Part shown: piece by piece, positions 46,954-59,057 of the stretch | How positions within the stretch are numbered: the first letter of the stretch is position 1 | Layout: each line of letters starts with the position of its first letter | Source of the DNA: Acidocella sp. | GTDB taxonomy: Bacteria > Pseudomonadota > Alphaproteobacteria > Acetobacterales > Acetobacteraceae | Direction: 5' to 3' | DNA length: 64,000 nt | NCBI GenBank assembly: GCA_027308685.1 | Contig: DAIDEE010000007.1 | Span: forward strand, 124,001 to 188,000 | Notes under the pieces: generated by a model | Database searches by the model: none | Told to the model about the DNA's origin: nothing | What the model saw: only the letters and a program-made list of their open reading frames with translations | Translations under genes and position numbers: made by a program

Positions 46954-48141
46954 ATGGCAAAAGCAAAATTTGAGCGGAATAAGCCGCACGTAAACATCGG
47001 CACCATCGGTCACGTTGACCATGGTAAAACCTCCCTGACCGCCGCCATCACCAAGGTGCTGGCAAAGTCCGGCGGCGCTACCTTCACAGCCTACGACATG
47101 ATCGACAAGGCTCCGGAAGAACGCGCTCGCGGCATCACCATCTCGACCGCCCATGTTGAGTACGAGACCGCCAACCGCCATTACGCCCACGTCGATTGCC
47201 CCGGCCACGCCGATTATGTGAAAAACATGATCACCGGTGCCGCCCAGATGGACGGCGCAATCCTGGTTGTTTCCGCTGCTGACGGCCCGATGCCGCAGAC
47301 TCGTGAGCACATCCTGCTGGCCCGCCAGGTTGGCGTGCCGTCGCTGGTGGTGTTCCTGAACAAGATGGATTTGGCTGACCCCGATCTGGTCGAGCTGGTG
47401 GAAATGGAAGTGCGCGAACTTCTCTCCAAGTATGGCTTTGATGGCGACAATATCCCCATCATCAAGGGTTCGGCTGTGGCCGCCCTTGAAGACAAGACAC
47501 CGGAAATTGGCGAGCAGGCTGTGCTGGCTCTGATGGCCGCGGTTGACGAATATATTCCGCAGCCGGCCCGCGCGAAGGACAAGCCGTTCCTGATGCCGGT
47601 TGAAGACGTGTTCTCAATCTCTGGTCGTGGTACTGTTGCTACCGGTCGTGTGGAGCGCGGTATCATCAAGGTTGGTGAAGAAGTTGAAGTTGTTGGCCTG
47701 CGCGCCACCACCAAGACCATCGTCACCGGCGTTGAAATGTTCCGCAAGCTGCTCGACCAGGGTGAAGCCGGCGATAACATTGGCGCGTTGCTGCGCGGTA
47801 CCAAGCGTGAAGACATCGAGCGCGGCCAGGTTCTGGCAGCCCCGGGTTCAATCACCCCGCACACCAAGTTCCATGCTCAGGCCTATATTCTGACCAAGGA
47901 AGAGGGTGGCCGTCATACGCCGTTCTTCACCAACTATCGTCCGCAGTTCTATTTCCGCACCACGGACGTCACCGGCATCGTGACTTTGGAAGCTGGTACG
48001 GAAATGGTGATGCCAGGTGATAACGTCGCAATCGACGTTGATCTCATCGCCCCGATCGCTATGGATGAAGGCTTGCGTTTCGCTATCCGCGAAGGTGGCC
48101 GGACCGTTGGTTCGGGCGTTGTTGCCAAGGTCACTAAGTAA
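46954..48141 (+). CDS. tuf: Elongation factor Tu
   Basis: [76 protein letters not shown]. Confidence 0.99.
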   Translation: MAKAKFERNKPHVNIGTIGHVDHGKTSLTAAITKVLAKSGGATFTAYDMIDKAPEERARGITISTAHVEYETANRHYAHVDCPGHADYVKNMITGAAQMDGAILVVSAADGPMPQTREHILLARQVGVPSLVVFLNKMDLADPDLVELVEMEVRELLSKYGFDGDNIPIIKGSAVAALEDKTPEIGEQAVLALMAAVDEYIPQPARAKDKPFLMPVEDVFSISGRGTVATGRVERGIIKVGEEVEVVGLRATTKTIVTGVEMFRKLLDQGEAGDNIGALLRGTKREDIERGQVLAAPGSITPHTKFHAQAYILTKEEGGRHTPFFTNYRPQFYFRTTDVTGIVTLEAGTEMVMPGDNVAIDVDLIAPIAMDEGLRFAIREGGRTVGSGVVAKVTK

Positions 48142-48170
48142 AATTCGGCCCCCAGGAGCGTAAGTTTACT

Positions 48171-48479
48171 ATGGATAACCAAAACATCCGCATTCGCTTA
48201 AAAGCGTATGACCACCGCGTGCTGGATAACAGCACGAAGGACATCGTGAACACGGCGAAGCGTACGGGCGCACAAGTACGGGGGCCGATTCCGCTGCCGA
48301 CACATATCGAACGGTTCACTGTGAACCGTTCGCCACATGTGGACAAAAAGAGCCGCGAGCAGTTCGAAATTCGGACTCATCGTCGTTTGCTAGATATCGT
48401 TGACCCGACACCACAAACTGTGGACGCGCTGATGAAGCTCGATCTCGCAGCCGGTGTCGAAGTCGAAATCAAGATCTGA
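48171..48479 (+). CDS. rpsJ: 30S ribosomal protein S10
   Basis: [39 protein letters not shown]. Confidence 0.99.
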   Translation: MDNQNIRIRLKAYDHRVLDNSTKDIVNTAKRTGAQVRGPIPLPTHIERFTVNRSPHVDKKSREQFEIRTHRRLLDIVDPTPQTVDALMKLDLAAGVEVEIKI

Positions 48480-48493
48480 GACCAGGTGGAATT

Positions 48494-49168
48494 ATGCGTA
48501 CCGGTGTGATTGCAAAGAAGCTGGGTATGACCCGGCTATTTAAAGAGGACGGCACCCACGTGCCGGTGACAGTTCTGCACCTTGATGAGGTTCGGGTTGT
48601 TGCCACACGCACAGTGGAGACCGATGGCTATACTGCGGTGCAACTCGGTTATGGCAAAGCCAAGCCGAAGAATGTGAGCAAGCCGCAGAAGGGCCATTTT
48701 GCGAAAGCGAAGGTTGAGCCGTCAAAGAAGCTCGTTGAATTCCGCGTGGCGCCTGACGCCGTGCTGGAGCCCGGCGTGCAGATCTCACCGTCGCATTTTA
48801 CGGTTGGTCAGTTTGTTGACGTTGCTGGCATTACCAAAGGTAAGGGCTTTCAGGGCGGTATGAAGCGCTGGAACTTTGCCGGCCTCGAAGCCAGCCATGG
48901 TGTCTCTGTCAGCCATCGTAGCTTGGGATCTACCGGTAACCGTCAGGACCCGGGTAAGACCTTCAAGAATAAAAAAATGCCAGGACATTTGGGCCAGGAG
49001 CGTATTACCACGCTGAACCTGACTGTCGCGGCGATCGACGAAGCCCGTAACCTTGTGATGGTTCACGGTGCTGTCCCGGGTTCAAAAGGCGATTATGTGA
49101 CCTTGCGGGATGCGATCAAGCGCGCCCGCCCGGCTGACGCCGCCTACCCAGCCGGCTTGAAAGGCTGA
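48494..49168 (+). CDS. rplC: 50S ribosomal protein L3
   Basis: [31 protein letters not shown]...[16 protein letters not shown]. Confidence 0.98.
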   Translation: MRTGVIAKKLGMTRLFKEDGTHVPVTVLHLDEVRVVATRTVETDGYTAVQLGYGKAKPKNVSKPQKGHFAKAKVEPSKKLVEFRVAPDAVLEPGVQISPSHFTVGQFVDVAGITKGKGFQGGMKRWNFAGLEASHGVSVSHRSLGSTGNRQDPGKTFKNKKMPGHLGQERITTLNLTVAAIDEARNLVMVHGAVPGSKGDYVTLRDAIKRARPADAAYPAGLKG

Positions 49169-49173
49169 TTGAT

Positions 49174-49788
49174 ATGAAATTCGATATTTACGATTTTGAT
49201 GCCAAGGCAGCCGGTTCGACCGACTTGCCGGAAGACATCTTTGGTATCGCACCCCGGAAGGATGTGATGGCCCGCGTGGTGCATTGGCAATTGTCCAAGC
49301 GCCGGTCTGGTAATCATAAAACCAAGGGCATGGGCGAAGTTTCGGGCACGACCCGCAAACCGTTCAAGCAAAAAGGTACCGGTAATGCTCGTCAGGGCTC
49401 GTTGCGCGCGCCGCAGTTCCGCACCGGTGGTGTTGTGCATGGTCCGGTCGTTCGTGACCATGGCTATTCGTTGAACAAAAAAGTACGCCGTCTGGGTTTG
49501 CTTTCGGCGCTGAGCCAGAAAGCAGCGGACGGCAAACTGGTCATTCTCGATGCCGTGGCGTCGATGGACAAAACCAAGGATGTGGCAGCACGCGTCAAAA
49601 AATTCGGTTGGTCATCGGCGTTGATCGTTGATGCCGCTGTTGACCAGAAGTTTCTGATCGCCAGCCGCAACGTGCACGGCTTGGATATTCTGCCGGTCAT
49701 CGGTGCGAATGTTTATGACATTCTTCAGCACGATATTCTGGTGATCACCAAGGCCGGCATTGATGGCTTGAAGGAGCGCCTGGCATGA
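49174..49788 (+). CDS. rplD: 50S ribosomal protein L4
   Basis: [43 protein letters not shown]. Confidence 0.98.
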   Translation: MKFDIYDFDAKAAGSTDLPEDIFGIAPRKDVMARVVHWQLSKRRSGNHKTKGMGEVSGTTRKPFKQKGTGNARQGSLRAPQFRTGGVVHGPVVRDHGYSLNKKVRRLGLLSALSQKAADGKLVILDAVASMDKTKDVAARVKKFGWSSALIVDAAVDQKFLIASRNVHGLDILPVIGANVYDILQHDILVITKAGIDGLKERLA

Positions 49789-50111
49789 GCACTATCGCAA
49801 CCAAGGCTTCGACCATGTCGAAGGAACGGATGTATCAGGTAATCCGAGCACCTCTGATTACCGAAAAAGCGACGTTGCTCTCGGAAAAGAACCAGTTTGT
49901 GTTCAAGGTTTCCGATGATGCGACCAAGCCGGAGATCAAAATTGCGATCGAGGCTTTGTTCAAAGTTAAAGTAACCGCTGTGAACACGCTGATCACAAAG
50001 GGCAAAACCAAGCGGTTCAAGGGCCGCCCTGGTGTCCGCTCCGACGTGAAAAAAGCGTTCGTGACTTTGGCCGAAGGCCAGAGCATCGATTTCACAACCG
50101 GTCTGGCGTAA
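49785..50111 (+). CDS. rplW: 50S ribosomal protein L23 (start may be 49815)
   Basis: [48 protein letters not shown]. Confidence 0.97.
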   Translation: MSTIATKASTMSKERMYQVIRAPLITEKATLLSEKNQFVFKVSDDATKPEIKIAIEALFKVKVTAVNTLITKGKTKRFKGRPGVRSDVKKAFVTLAEGQSIDFTTGLA

Positions 50112-50126
50112 GGCGGGACTAGATAA

Positions 50127-50960
50127 ATGGCATTAAAACATTTCAATCCAGTGACGGCCAGCCTTCGCGGCACCGTTCTGATCGACCGCAGCGAACTCTG
50201 GAAGGGCAAGCCTGTTAAGGGCTTAACCGAAGGCAAGCATTCGTCTGGTGGTCGCAATAATCATGGTCGTATCACCAGCCGGTTTCGTGGCGGTGGACAC
50301 AAGCAGGCTTATCGTATCGTCGACTTCAAGCGCCGTAAGTACGATGTTGCCGCGACGGTTGAACGTCTGGAATATGATCCAAACCGCACTGCGTTCATTG
50401 CGCTGATCAAGTATGCCGACGGTGAATTGGCTTATATTTTGGCGCCACAGCGTTTGAAGGTTGGCGACCCGGTCATCTCGGGTTCACGGGTCGATATCAA
50501 GCCCGGCAATGCAATGCCGCTCTCAGCCATCCCGGTTGGTACCATCATTCACAATATCGAATTGAAGGTTGGCGCCGGCGGTAAAATGGCACGTTCGGCT
50601 GGCACATTCGCCCAACTGGTTGGTAAGGATCAGGGTTATGCCCAGATCAAGCTGATGTCCGGCGAGCTTCGTATCGTGCGTTCAGAATGCATGGCCAGCA
50701 TCGGGGCTGTTTCCAATGCTGATCATCAAAATGAGCAGATTGGTAAAGCCGGCCGTAGCCGTTGGTTGGGCCGCAAGCCTCATCAACGCGGTGTTGTGAT
50801 GAACCCAGTCGACCATCCACATGGTGGTGGTGAGGGTCGTACCTCTGGTGGCCGTCATCCGGTTACGCCATGGGGCAAGCCGACCAAGGGTTATAAAACG
50901 CGTACCAATAAACGTACGGATGATCTTATCATCCGCCGCGCTAAGAGCGGGAAGGGCTGA
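50127..50960 (+). CDS. rplB: 50S ribosomal protein L2
   Basis: [17 protein letters not shown]...[38 protein letters not shown]. Confidence 0.99.
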   Translation: MALKHFNPVTASLRGTVLIDRSELWKGKPVKGLTEGKHSSGGRNNHGRITSRFRGGGHKQAYRIVDFKRRKYDVAATVERLEYDPNRTAFIALIKYADGELAYILAPQRLKVGDPVISGSRVDIKPGNAMPLSAIPVGTIIHNIELKVGAGGKMARSAGTFAQLVGKDQGYAQIKLMSGELRIVRSECMASIGAVSNADHQNEQIGKAGRSRWLGRKPHQRGVVMNPVDHPHGGGEGRTSGGRHPVTPWGKPTKGYKTRTNKRTDDLIIRRAKSGKG

Positions 50961-50963
50961 TAG

Positions 50964-51242
50964 ATGTCACGTTCTGTATGGAAAGGCCCGTTTGTTGACG
51001 GGTATATGTTGGCAAAGGCCGAGACCTCTCGCGCCTCGGGCCGCAACGAGATCATCAAGATCTGGTCGCGTCGCTCGACCATTCTGCCGCAATTCGTTGG
51101 CCTTACCTTTGGCGTTTACAACGGCAAGAAGTTTCTGCCGGTTCAGGTAAACGAAAACATGGTTGGCCATAAATTTGGTGAATTCTCGCCGACCCGTACT
51201 TTCCCGGGACATTCGGCCGACAAGAAAGCGAAGCGGGGCTAA
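50964..51242 (+). CDS. rpsS: 30S ribosomal protein S19
   Basis: [20 protein letters not shown]...[27 protein letters not shown]. Confidence 0.98.
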   Translation: MSRSVWKGPFVDGYMLAKAETSRASGRNEIIKIWSRRSTILPQFVGLTFGVYNGKKFLPVQVNENMVGHKFGEFSPTRTFPGHSADKKAKRG

Positions 51243-51243
51243 T

Positions 51244-51702
51244 ATGAGCAAGCCGAATTTCCCGCGCACGTTGGCAGATAGCGAAGCCCAGGCCATCACG
51301 CGCAACATGCGCTGCAGCCCGCGCAAGCTAAACCTCGTCGCCCAATCCATTCGTAACATGCCGGCTGGTAAAGCGGTTGCTGATCTTACCTTCAGCAAGC
51401 GTCGTATCGCCCAGCAGGTCAAGAAGACCCTTGAGAGCGCGATTGCCAACGCTGAGAATAATCATCAGCTCGATGTTGACAAGCTTGTCGTGAAAATTGC
51501 TGAAGTGGGCCGTGGTATTGTCATGCGCCGCTTCCATGCGCGTGGCCGCGGCCGTTCCGCCCAGATCGAAAAATGGTTCAGCCATTTGAAGATCGTGGTG
51601 GCCGAGCGTGAACCGGCTGAAAGACCGCGCCGCGATACCAAGCCTGGCCATTCCAAGGGTTCCGTGAAGCCCGCAACTCAGACCGCTGTGGAGACCGCAT
51701 AA
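51244..51702 (+). CDS. rplV: 50S ribosomal protein L22
   Basis: [55 protein letters not shown]; start at 51244. Confidence 0.97.
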   Translation: MSKPNFPRTLADSEAQAITRNMRCSPRKLNLVAQSIRNMPAGKAVADLTFSKRRIAQQVKKTLESAIANAENNHQLDVDKLVVKIAEVGRGIVMRRFHARGRGRSAQIEKWFSHLKIVVAEREPAERPRRDTKPGHSKGSVKPATQTAVETA

Positions 51703-51703
51703 T

Positions 51704-52381
51704 ATGGGTCACAAGATTAATCCGATCGGTATGCGCCTTGGCATTACCCGTACCTGGGACAGCCGTTGGTATGCTGGCAAAGACTACGCCAAGCTGCTGC
51801 ATGACGATATCAAACTTCGTGCCCATTTGCGCAGCAAGCTCTCGCAGGCTGGCGTATCTAAAGTGGTCATCGAACGCCCGGCCAAAAAGCCACGTGTGAC
51901 CATCTATGCTGCACGCCCTGGTGTGGTGATCGGTAAGAAGGGTCAGGATATCGACACCCTGCGCAAGGAATTGTCGGTGATGGCGAAGGCCGAGGTTTCC
52001 TTGAACATCATGGAAATCCGCAAGCCGGAAATCGACGCGACCTTGGTTGCCGAAAACATTGCCCAGCAGCTTGAACGCCGCGTGGCGTTCCGTCGTGCCA
52101 TGAAGCGCGCGGTGCAGTCTGCCATGCGTTTGGGCGCCCAGGGCATTCGTATCAATTGCGGCGGCCGTCTCGGCGGCGCTGAAATTGCCCGGATGGAATG
52201 GTACCGTGAAGGCCGCGTGCCTTTGCACACTCTGCGTGCCGACATCGATTACGGTGTTGCCACTGCAAAAACCACTTATGGCACGTGCGGCGTGAAAGTA
52301 TGGATCTTCAAGGGCGAAATTCTCGTTCAGGATCCGTTGGCGCAGGATAAGCGCGCTGCCGAACAAGCCCCGCAGCGCTGA
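51704..52381 (+). CDS. rpsC: 30S ribosomal protein S3
   Basis: [26 protein letters not shown] region [17 protein letters not shown]. Confidence 0.98.
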   Translation: MGHKINPIGMRLGITRTWDSRWYAGKDYAKLLHDDIKLRAHLRSKLSQAGVSKVVIERPAKKPRVTIYAARPGVVIGKKGQDIDTLRKELSVMAKAEVSLNIMEIRKPEIDATLVAENIAQQLERRVAFRRAMKRAVQSAMRLGAQGIRINCGGRLGGAEIARMEWYREGRVPLHTLRADIDYGVATAKTTYGTCGVKVWIFKGEILVQDPLAQDKRAAEQAPQR

Positions 52382-52394
52382 GGAATAATTAGCT

Positions 52395-52811
52395 ATGATG
52401 TCCCCCAAGCGTACGAAGTTTCGTAAAGCCCACAAGGGCCGTATCCACGGTCTGGCCAAGGGCAACACGCAGCTTAATTTTGGCGCCTTCGGCCTGAAGG
52501 CTCTGGAGCCAGAGCGGATTACCGCTCGTCAGATCGAATCGGCGCGTCGTGCGATTACCCGCGCCATGAAGCGTGCCGGCCGCGTGTGGATCCGGATTTT
52601 CCCGGATCTGCCAGTTTCTACCAAGCCTGCTGAAGTCCGTATGGGCTCCGGTAAAGGCAGCCCGGAATTCTGGGTGGCCCGCGTGCATCCTGGCCGCATC
52701 GTGTTTGAGATCGATGGCGTTGCCGAGCCGCTGGCTCGTGAAGCTTTGGCATTGGGTGCCGCGAAATTGCCGATCAGGACCAAGTTCGTAACCCGGATTG
52801 GAGACGCGTAA
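52395..52811 (+). CDS. rplP: 50S ribosomal protein L16
   Basis: [56 protein letters not shown]. Confidence 0.98.
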   Translation: MMSPKRTKFRKAHKGRIHGLAKGNTQLNFGAFGLKALEPERITARQIESARRAITRAMKRAGRVWIRIFPDLPVSTKPAEVRMGSGKGSPEFWVARVHPGRIVFEIDGVAEPLAREALALGAAKLPIRTKFVTRIGDA

Positions 52812-52812
52812 T

Positions 52813-53019
52813 ATGACGGTTGCAAGCGATATCCGCGCCAAGACGCCGGATGAACTCTCAACGATGCTGCTGGATTTGCGCAAGGAGCAGTTTAACCTGC
52901 GGTTCCAGCGTGCCACTGGCCAGCAGGAAAATACCAGCCGCGTGAAAGCGGTGCGGCGCGATATTGCGCGGGTTAAGACAATTCTGGCTGAGCGCACCCG
53001 CGCCGCAGCTAAGGTTTAA
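52813..53019 (+). CDS. rpmC: 50S ribosomal protein L29
   Basis: [53 protein letters not shown]; start at 52813. Confidence 0.96.
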   Translation: MTVASDIRAKTPDELSTMLLDLRKEQFNLRFQRATGQQENTSRVKAVRRDIARVKTILAERTRAAAKV

Positions 53020-53028
53020 GAGGGTACT

Positions 53029-53292
53029 ATGCCGAAACGTGTTCTGACCGGACGGGTTGTGAGCGACAAAATGGACAAGACGATCACCGTCTTGGTCGAA
53101 CGTCGTATCATGCACCCTTTGTATAAAAAATTCATTCGCCGCTCGAAGAAATATGCGGCGCATGACGAGGCCAACACTTGCGTTGAAGGTGACCTGGTTC
53201 GCATTGAAGAATGCGCCCCGATCTCCAAGCGTAAGACTTGGATCGTGACTGAGCGCAATGGTGCGGCTCTCTCAGAAGGAGCCAAAGCATGA
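53029..53292 (+). CDS. rpsQ: 30S ribosomal protein S17
   Basis: [47 protein letters not shown]. Confidence 0.98.
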   Translation: MPKRVLTGRVVSDKMDKTITVLVERRIMHPLYKKFIRRSKKYAAHDEANTCVEGDLVRIEECAPISKRKTWIVTERNGAALSEGAKA

Positions 53293-53657
53293 TTATCGTT
53301 GAATCAAACCTTGACGTTGCGGACAACTCTGGCGCTCGCCGCGTGCAGTGCATCAAGGTGCTCGGCGGCTCCAAGCGCAAAACCGCGTCGGTCGGTGATG
53401 TGATCGTAGTTGCCGTGCAGGATGCGATTCCGCGCGGTAAGGTGAAGAAGGGCGACGTGCATCAGGCTGTTGTTGTGCGCACCGCGTTCCCGGTTCGTCG
53501 CGCTGATGGCAGTGCTATCCGTTTTGACCGTAACGCTGCCGTGCTGTTGAACAAGCAGGGCGAGCCGATCGGTACCCGTATTTTTGGGCCGGTGGTTCGT
53601 GAACTTCGCGCCAAGAAGTTCATGAAAATCATCAGCCTGGCGCCGGAGGTGCTGTAA
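53289..53657 (+). CDS. rplN: 50S ribosomal protein L14
   Basis: [37 protein letters not shown]. Confidence 0.98.
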   Translation: MIIVESNLDVADNSGARRVQCIKVLGGSKRKTASVGDVIVVAVQDAIPRGKVKKGDVHQAVVVRTAFPVRRADGSAIRFDRNAAVLLNKQGEPIGTRIFGPVVRELRAKKFMKIISLAPEVL

Positions 53658-53658
53658 T

Positions 53659-53979
53659 ATGGCGGCTCGTATTAAAAAAGGTGACACGGTTGTCGTGATC
53701 TCCGGTTCATCTAAGGGCAGCCGTGGCGAAGTGCTGCGGGTGATCCCGAAGGAAGACCGCGCTGTTGTGCAAGGCGTTGCCATTGCCAAGCGTCACACCA
53801 AGGCCAAGGGCGTTGGTCAGCCGGGCGGGATTGTGGAGCGCGAAGCCGCTGTGCATTTGTCCAACCTGGCTTTGATCGACCCGTCCACCAATAAGGCAAC
53901 CCGCATTGGGTTCCGTATTCTGGACGATGGCCGCAAAATTCGCGTCGCTCGCAAGAGCGGCACCGCGATTGATGGCTGA
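53659..53979 (+). CDS. rplX: 50S ribosomal protein L24
   Basis: [36 protein letters not shown]. Confidence 0.97.
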   Translation: MAARIKKGDTVVVISGSSKGSRGEVLRVIPKEDRAVVQGVAIAKRHTKAKGVGQPGGIVEREAAVHLSNLALIDPSTNKATRIGFRILDDGRKIRVARKSGTAIDG

Positions 53980-53989
53980 GGAGGCCGCA

Positions 53990-54550
53990 ATGACTGAAAC
54001 AAAAATCCTGCCGCGTATGCAAGTGCACTACCGTGAGGTTGTGCGGGCGCAGATGCAAAAGGAGTTCAATTATACGAACACTTTTGAAGTGCCGAGCTTG
54101 GAAAAGATCGTCATTAACATGGGTGTCGGTGAAGCTGCGGCTGACCAGAAAAAGCTGGACGTGGCAGTTGCTGAACTGACCCTCATCGCGGGCCAGAAGC
54201 CGGTTAAGACCATATCCAAGAAAGCGATCGCCGGGTTCAAAATCCGCGCTGGTCTGCCGATTGGTTGTAAGGTCACGCTTCGCAAGTCCAAGATGTATGA
54301 ATTCCTGGATCGTTTGGTCACCATTGCGCTGCCGCGCGTGCGTGACTTCCGCGGGATTCCGACCGGCAAGGGCTTTGATGGTCGTGGCAATTTTGCCATG
54401 GGTTTGAAAGAGCAGATTATCTTCCCGGAAATCGTGTACGACAAGGTCGACGCGATTCGTGGGATGGACATCATTTTCGTGACGACCGCGAAAACCGATG
54501 CCGAGGCTAAGGCGTTACTAAAAGGCTTTAATCTGCCGTTTGCCAAGTAA
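53990..54550 (+). CDS. rplE: 50S ribosomal protein L5
   Basis: [57 protein letters not shown]; start at 53990. Confidence 0.98.
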   Translation: MTETKILPRMQVHYREVVRAQMQKEFNYTNTFEVPSLEKIVINMGVGEAAADQKKLDVAVAELTLIAGQKPVKTISKKAIAGFKIRAGLPIGCKVTLRKSKMYEFLDRLVTIALPRVRDFRGIPTGKGFDGRGNFAMGLKEQIIFPEIVYDKVDAIRGMDIIFVTTAKTDAEAKALLKGFNLPFAK

Positions 54551-54635
54551 GGCAAGCATAGATTGAATTCTTCGTTTTTAGATTTTTGGAAAACGGCTGG
54601 GTGTTTCCAGCAGGTTCCGGAGGGGTTGCAGAACA

Positions 54636-54941
54636 ATGGCTAAGACATCGCAGGTCAACAGGAATGCGAAGCGTGAGCGGATGTCCGCTCGCGACAAGAC
54701 AAAGCGGGCAACATTGAAGGGTGTGATCATGGATCGCACGCTGCCAGTGGAAGATCGTTTTGAGGCAAGCATCAAGCTGGCCGAACTGCCGCGCAATGGC
54801 GCGAAGGTTCGTGTGCGCTTGCGTTGCGAGCTTACTGGCCGTTCGCGCGGTAACTACCGTAAATTCAAACTGTGCCGTATCGCGTTCCGCGATCTGGCCA
54901 GCGCTGGGCAGATCCCTGGCGTTGTAAAAGCTAGCTGGTAA
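54636..54941 (+). CDS. rpsN: 30S ribosomal protein S14
   Basis: [28 protein letters not shown]...[39 protein letters not shown]. Confidence 0.97.
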   Translation: MAKTSQVNRNAKRERMSARDKTKRATLKGVIMDRTLPVEDRFEASIKLAELPRNGAKVRVRLRCELTGRSRGNYRKFKLCRIAFRDLASAGQIPGVVKASW

Positions 54942-54956
54942 GGAAAGGGCGCAAAA

Positions 54957-55355
54957 ATGTCGATGTCCGATCCGTTGGGTGACATGCTCACCCGTATTCG
55001 TAATGCGCAACATGCGCGTTTGACCATGTGCGTTGCACCTGCCTCAAACCTGCGCGCCAATGTGCTTGATGTGTTGAAGCGTGAGGGTTTCATTCGTGGG
55101 TTCTCCCGCGAGGAACTACGCCCGGGCATTTCGCAATTGCGTATCGAGCTGAAATACAGCGAAGGTCAGCCGGTGATTAAGGAAATCAACCGTGTCTCTC
55201 GCCCAGGCCGCCGGGTATATTCCAAAATCAAGGAATTGCCGCGCGTCTATTCAGGTTTAGGTGTTTCCATCCTCTCCACGCCGCGTGGCGTGATGAGTGA
55301 TGTTGAAGCCCGCGCTGCCAATGTTGGCGGCGAAGTTCTCTGCCGCGTCTTCTAA
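54957..55355 (+). CDS. rpsH: 30S ribosomal protein S8
   Basis: [20 protein letters not shown]...[33 protein letters not shown]. Confidence 0.98.
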   Translation: MSMSDPLGDMLTRIRNAQHARLTMCVAPASNLRANVLDVLKREGFIRGFSREELRPGISQLRIELKYSEGQPVIKEINRVSRPGRRVYSKIKELPRVYSGLGVSILSTPRGVMSDVEARAANVGGEVLCRVF

Positions 55356-55368
55356 GGGAGGATCAGAC

Positions 55369-55902
55369 ATGTCACGTGTTGGCAAATATCCGGTCGAAGT
55401 TCCCGCAGGCGTTACCATGGCGCTGGCTGGCAACATCCTTACCGCTAAAGGTAAGCTCGGCGAACTCACGTTGGAATTGACGGATAACGTCGAGGCCAAA
55501 ATTGATGGTAACAAGGTTTCGGTAGCCCCGAAAACCAAAGCCGCGCAGGCGCGCATGATGTGGGGAACCACTCGTGCAAACATCGCGAACATGGTGAAGG
55601 GCGTTTCAGTTGGGTATGCAAAGACCCTGGAAATTACCGGCACTGGTTTTCGCGCTGCGGTTAACGGCCCAAACCTCGTGGTTAATTTGGGCTTCTCGCA
55701 TGATGTTGTGTATCCGGTTCCTGCCGGCATCAAAATTTCCTGCGAAAAGCCAACTTTGATCAAGGTTGAAGGCATGGATAAGCGCCAGGTTGGTCAGGTT
55801 TGCGCGGAAATCCGCTCGTATCGTCCGCCAGAGCCCTACAAGGGTAAGGGCGTGAAATTTGAGGGTGAAGCAATTCGCCGCAAAGAGGGTAAGAAGAAAT
55901 AA
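55369..55902 (+). CDS. rplF: 50S ribosomal protein L6
   Basis: [19 protein letters not shown]...[31 protein letters not shown]; start at 55369. Confidence 0.98.
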   Translation: MSRVGKYPVEVPAGVTMALAGNILTAKGKLGELTLELTDNVEAKIDGNKVSVAPKTKAAQARMMWGTTRANIANMVKGVSVGYAKTLEITGTGFRAAVNGPNLVVNLGFSHDVVYPVPAGIKISCEKPTLIKVEGMDKRQVGQVCAEIRSYRPPEPYKGKGVKFEGEAIRRKEGKKK

Positions 55903-56267
55903 TGGCAACTACCAATCTTTCATTACAGGTTCGCCGCCGTGCGCGTCTGCGTTACCAGTTGAAGCAGAAGTCGGTCGGCCGCCCGCGTCTTTCCGTGTTC
56001 CGCTCCGGCAAGCATATCTACGCTCAGATCATCGACGATGCGCAGGGTATTACCGTTGCCGCAGCGTCAAGCCTGGACAAAGATTTGAAGGCCGCTTTGA
56101 AAACCGGCGCTGACAAGGATGCCGCATCGGCGGTTGGCAAACTGATCGCCGAGCGTTCTAAGGCTGCCGGCGTTCTCGCCGTGGTGTTTGACCGTGGGTC
56201 TTATCTATATCATGGCCGGGTGAAAGCTCTGGCAGAGGCTGCCCGCGAGGGCGGTCTCGACTTCTAG
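55902..56267 (+). CDS. rplR: 50S ribosomal protein L18
   Basis: [31 protein letters not shown]...[26 protein letters not shown]. Confidence 0.98.
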   Translation: MATTNLSLQVRRRARLRYQLKQKSVGRPRLSVFRSGKHIYAQIIDDAQGITVAAASSLDKDLKAALKTGADKDAASAVGKLIAERSKAAGVLAVVFDRGSYLYHGRVKALAEAAREGGLDF

Positions 56268-56279
56268 GAGATCTGAAAA

Positions 56280-56882
56280 ATGGCACGTGAAGCACGTGAA
56301 GGCGGCGGCAACAATAAGCCGCGGGAACGCGAGAAAGAACGCGATAAGGAAACCGGTGATGAACTGACCGACAAGCTGGTCACCATCAACCGCGTTGCCA
56401 AGGTTGTTAAAGGTGGGCGTCGTTTTGCTTTTGCCGCCTTGGTTGTCGTCGGCGACCAGAAGGGTCGCGTTGGGTATGGCGCTGGTAAGGCCCGCGAGGT
56501 GCCGGAAGCCATTCGTAAAGCAACCGAACGCGCCAAAAAGACCATGATCCGCGTTCCAATGAAGGAAGGCCGCACGCTGCACCATGATATTCGTGGTTCA
56601 TTTGGTGCTGGTGATGTCGTTATTCGTGCGGCGCCGGCTGGTACGGGCATCATTGCTGGTGGCCCGCTTCGCGCGGTGTTCGAAACCCTCGGTATTGGTG
56701 ACGTTGTTGCCAAGTCCATTGGTAGCCGCAATCCGCACAACATGGTGAAGGCTGCGTTTGCTGCTCTGACCAGCGTGACCAGCCCGCGTGCCGTGGCTAC
56801 CCGCCGTGGCAAGAAGGTGGCTGATCTTTATGGCACAGCCCCTGCCAAAAAGGACGTCATTGTGGAGGCTTCCGATGTCTGA
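56280..56882 (+). CDS. rpsE: 30S ribosomal protein S5
   Basis: [56 protein letters not shown]. Confidence 0.98.
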   Translation: MAREAREGGGNNKPREREKERDKETGDELTDKLVTINRVAKVVKGGRRFAFAALVVVGDQKGRVGYGAGKAREVPEAIRKATERAKKTMIRVPMKEGRTLHHDIRGSFGAGDVVIRAAPAGTGIIAGGPLRAVFETLGIGDVVAKSIGSRNPHNMVKAAFAALTSVTSPRAVATRRGKKVADLYGTAPAKKDVIVEASDV

Positions 56883-57078
56883 TCAAAAAACTGCTGGAAA
56901 AAAAATCCGCGTCACGCAAACTTCCTCGGGTAATGGTCAAAAGCCTGGCCAGCAAGCCACGCTTATTGGTCTGGGCCTGAATAAGATCAGCAAAAGCCGC
57001 GAATATGCCGACACTCTGGAAGTGCGCGGCATGATTAAAAAAGTTGCCCACCTCGTGAAAGTGGAGGAGTTGGCTTAA
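56875..57078 (+). CDS. rpmD: 50S ribosomal protein L30
   Basis: [57 protein letters not shown]; start at 56875. Confidence 0.96.
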   Translation: MSDQKTAGKKIRVTQTSSGNGQKPGQQATLIGLGLNKISKSREYADTLEVRGMIKKVAHLVKVEELA

Positions 57079-57097
57079 CGCCGACGCTCCAGGAATT

Positions 57098-57595
57098 ATG
57101 ACAATGAAACTCAACGATCTGCGGGACAATCCCGGCTCGCGTCTGAAGTCAAAGCGTCTTGGCCGTGGCATTGGCTCTGGCAAGGGCAAAACCTCCGGTA
57201 AGGGTGTTAAAGGCCAAAAAGCTCGCGAGGGTGTTTCCCTGAACGGCTTTGAAGGCGGCCAGTTGCCGATTTATCGCCGGTTGCCCAAGCGTGGCTTCCA
57301 CAACGTCAACCGCAAGGAATATGCGCCTCTCAATCTTGCCAGCCTCGAGGCTGCATTTGAGGATGGCAAGCTCGATGCGTCCAAGCCGATCAACGAAGCA
57401 GTGCTTCGCGATGCTGGTTTGGTTCGTTTGGGTAAGGTTGATGGCGTACGTTTGCTCGCGAAAGGTACCATCACCCGCGCTATTACCATCGAAGTCTCCG
57501 GCGCTTCTGTTGCGGCCATTGCTGCGGTGGAACAGGCTGGCGGTAAGGTTACGACCCTGGTTGCCGCTAAGGTTCATGAGGCCCCGGCTGCGTAA
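57098..57595 (+). CDS. rplO: 50S ribosomal protein L15
   Basis: [41 protein letters not shown]. Confidence 0.98.
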   Translation: MTMKLNDLRDNPGSRLKSKRLGRGIGSGKGKTSGKGVKGQKAREGVSLNGFEGGQLPIYRRLPKRGFHNVNRKEYAPLNLASLEAAFEDGKLDASKPINEAVLRDAGLVRLGKVDGVRLLAKGTITRAITIEVSGASVAAIAAVEQAGGKVTTLVAAKVHEAPAA

Positions 57596-57704
57596 ATCAA
57601 AGCCACTTGCCTCCACCGGCTTAATGCCGGAAAACAAGCGTTGAACATTCGGCGCTTCCGGGTGCCAAACCTGGAAGCGCCGTTTCTATTGAAAGAGGAC
57701 TCGC

Positions 57705-59042
57705 ATGGCATCCGCCGCAGAACAAATGGCATCGAGCATGAATCTCGGAGCTTTCGCTAAGGCCACTGAACTCAAAAAGCGCATTTGGTTTACCCTTGGG
57801 GCGTTGATCGTATTCCGCCTCGGTACCTATATTCCAGTTCCCGGCGTCGATGGCACTGTGATGGCGCATATGATGACGCAGAATGGCGGCGGTATTCTGG
57901 GCATGTTCAATATGTTCACGGGCGGTGCCCTGGGCCGGATGACGATTTTTGCTCTCAATATCATGCCATATATCAGTGCCTCGATTATCATTCAGTTGAT
58001 GACCTCTGCGATCCCCACTCTTGATACCCTGAAGAAGGAAGGCGAGTCGGGCCGGCAGAAAATCACGCAATACACGCGCTACCTTACAGTGTTGATCGCG
58101 GCGGTTCAGGCTTACGGCATTTCAATCGGGTTGCAGGGGATGAAGAGCACCCTTGGTCCGGCGGTTATTGATCCTGGTTTATTCTTCACGTTCACCTGTG
58201 TCGTCACATTGGTCGGCGGTACTATTTTTCTGATGTGGCTGGGCGAGCAAATCACCTCGCGCGGTATCGGCAACGGTGCCAGCCTGATCATATTTTCCGG
58301 TATCGTCGCTAATTTGCCGGTTGCGATTGCCAATATTCTGGAGCTTGGCTCAACCGGGGCGCTCTCGACGTTGTTTATTATCACATTCTTTATCTGTGCC
58401 TTCGCGATCATTGCGTTCGTGGTGTTCATGGAACGCGCCCAACGCCGGGTGTTGGTGCAGTACCCGAAGCGCCAGGTTGGCCAGCGCATGTTCGGCGGCG
58501 AGTCGAGCTACATGCCGCTGAAGGTCAACACGTCGGGCGTGATACCGCCAATTTTTGCCAGCTCACTGCTGTTGATTCCTGCCACCATCGTTGGGTTCGC
58601 CAAGGGTGGTCCAGGCTGGTTGCAAGCAATAGCGCATCAGCTCAGCCACGGTCAGCCAGGCTATATGCTGTTTTTCGCGTTCCTGATCATCTTTTTTGCG
58701 TATTTCTACACGGCGATTGTGTTTAATCCGGAGGAAAAAGCCGAAGAGCTTAAAAAATACGGTGGATTTGTTCCCGGTATCCGCCCCGGGGCCAATACAG
58801 CGGCTTTTTTTGACACTGTTCTGACCCGCCTGACCACCATTGGGGCTGGTTATCTTGTGATTGTTTGCTTGGTGCCGGAGTTTGTTCTCAGTAACTACAG
58901 CCTGCCGTTTTATTTCGGTGGTACTTCAATTTTGATCATTGTCTCAGTGACCATGGATACTGTGAGCCAGATTCAGTCGCATCTGCTGGCACACCAATAC
59001 GAAGGTCTGATTCGTAAAAACCGCGGCAAAAGCCGGAAATAA
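57705..59042 (+). CDS. secY: Preprotein translocase subunit SecY
   Basis: KKRIWFTLGALIVFRLGTYIPVPGVDGTVM, QYTRYLTVLIAAVQAYGI, MPLKVNTSGVIPPIFASSLLLIPA, GFVPGIRPGANTAAFFD. Confidence 0.98.
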   Translation: MASAAEQMASSMNLGAFAKATELKKRIWFTLGALIVFRLGTYIPVPGVDGTVMAHMMTQNGGGILGMFNMFTGGALGRMTIFALNIMPYISASIIIQLMTSAIPTLDTLKKEGESGRQKITQYTRYLTVLIAAVQAYGISIGLQGMKSTLGPAVIDPGLFFTFTCVVTLVGGTIFLMWLGEQITSRGIGNGASLIIFSGIVANLPVAIANILELGSTGALSTLFIITFFICAFAIIAFVVFMERAQRRVLVQYPKRQVGQRMFGGESSYMPLKVNTSGVIPPIFASSLLLIPATIVGFAKGGPGWLQAIAHQLSHGQPGYMLFFAFLIIFFAYFYTAIVFNPEEKAEELKKYGGFVPGIRPGANTAAFFDTVLTRLTTIGAGYLVIVCLVPEFVLSNYSLPFYFGGTSILIIVSVTMDTVSQIQSHLLAHQYEGLIRKNRGKSRK

Positions 59043-59057
59043 AAAAGGAAACTCTCG

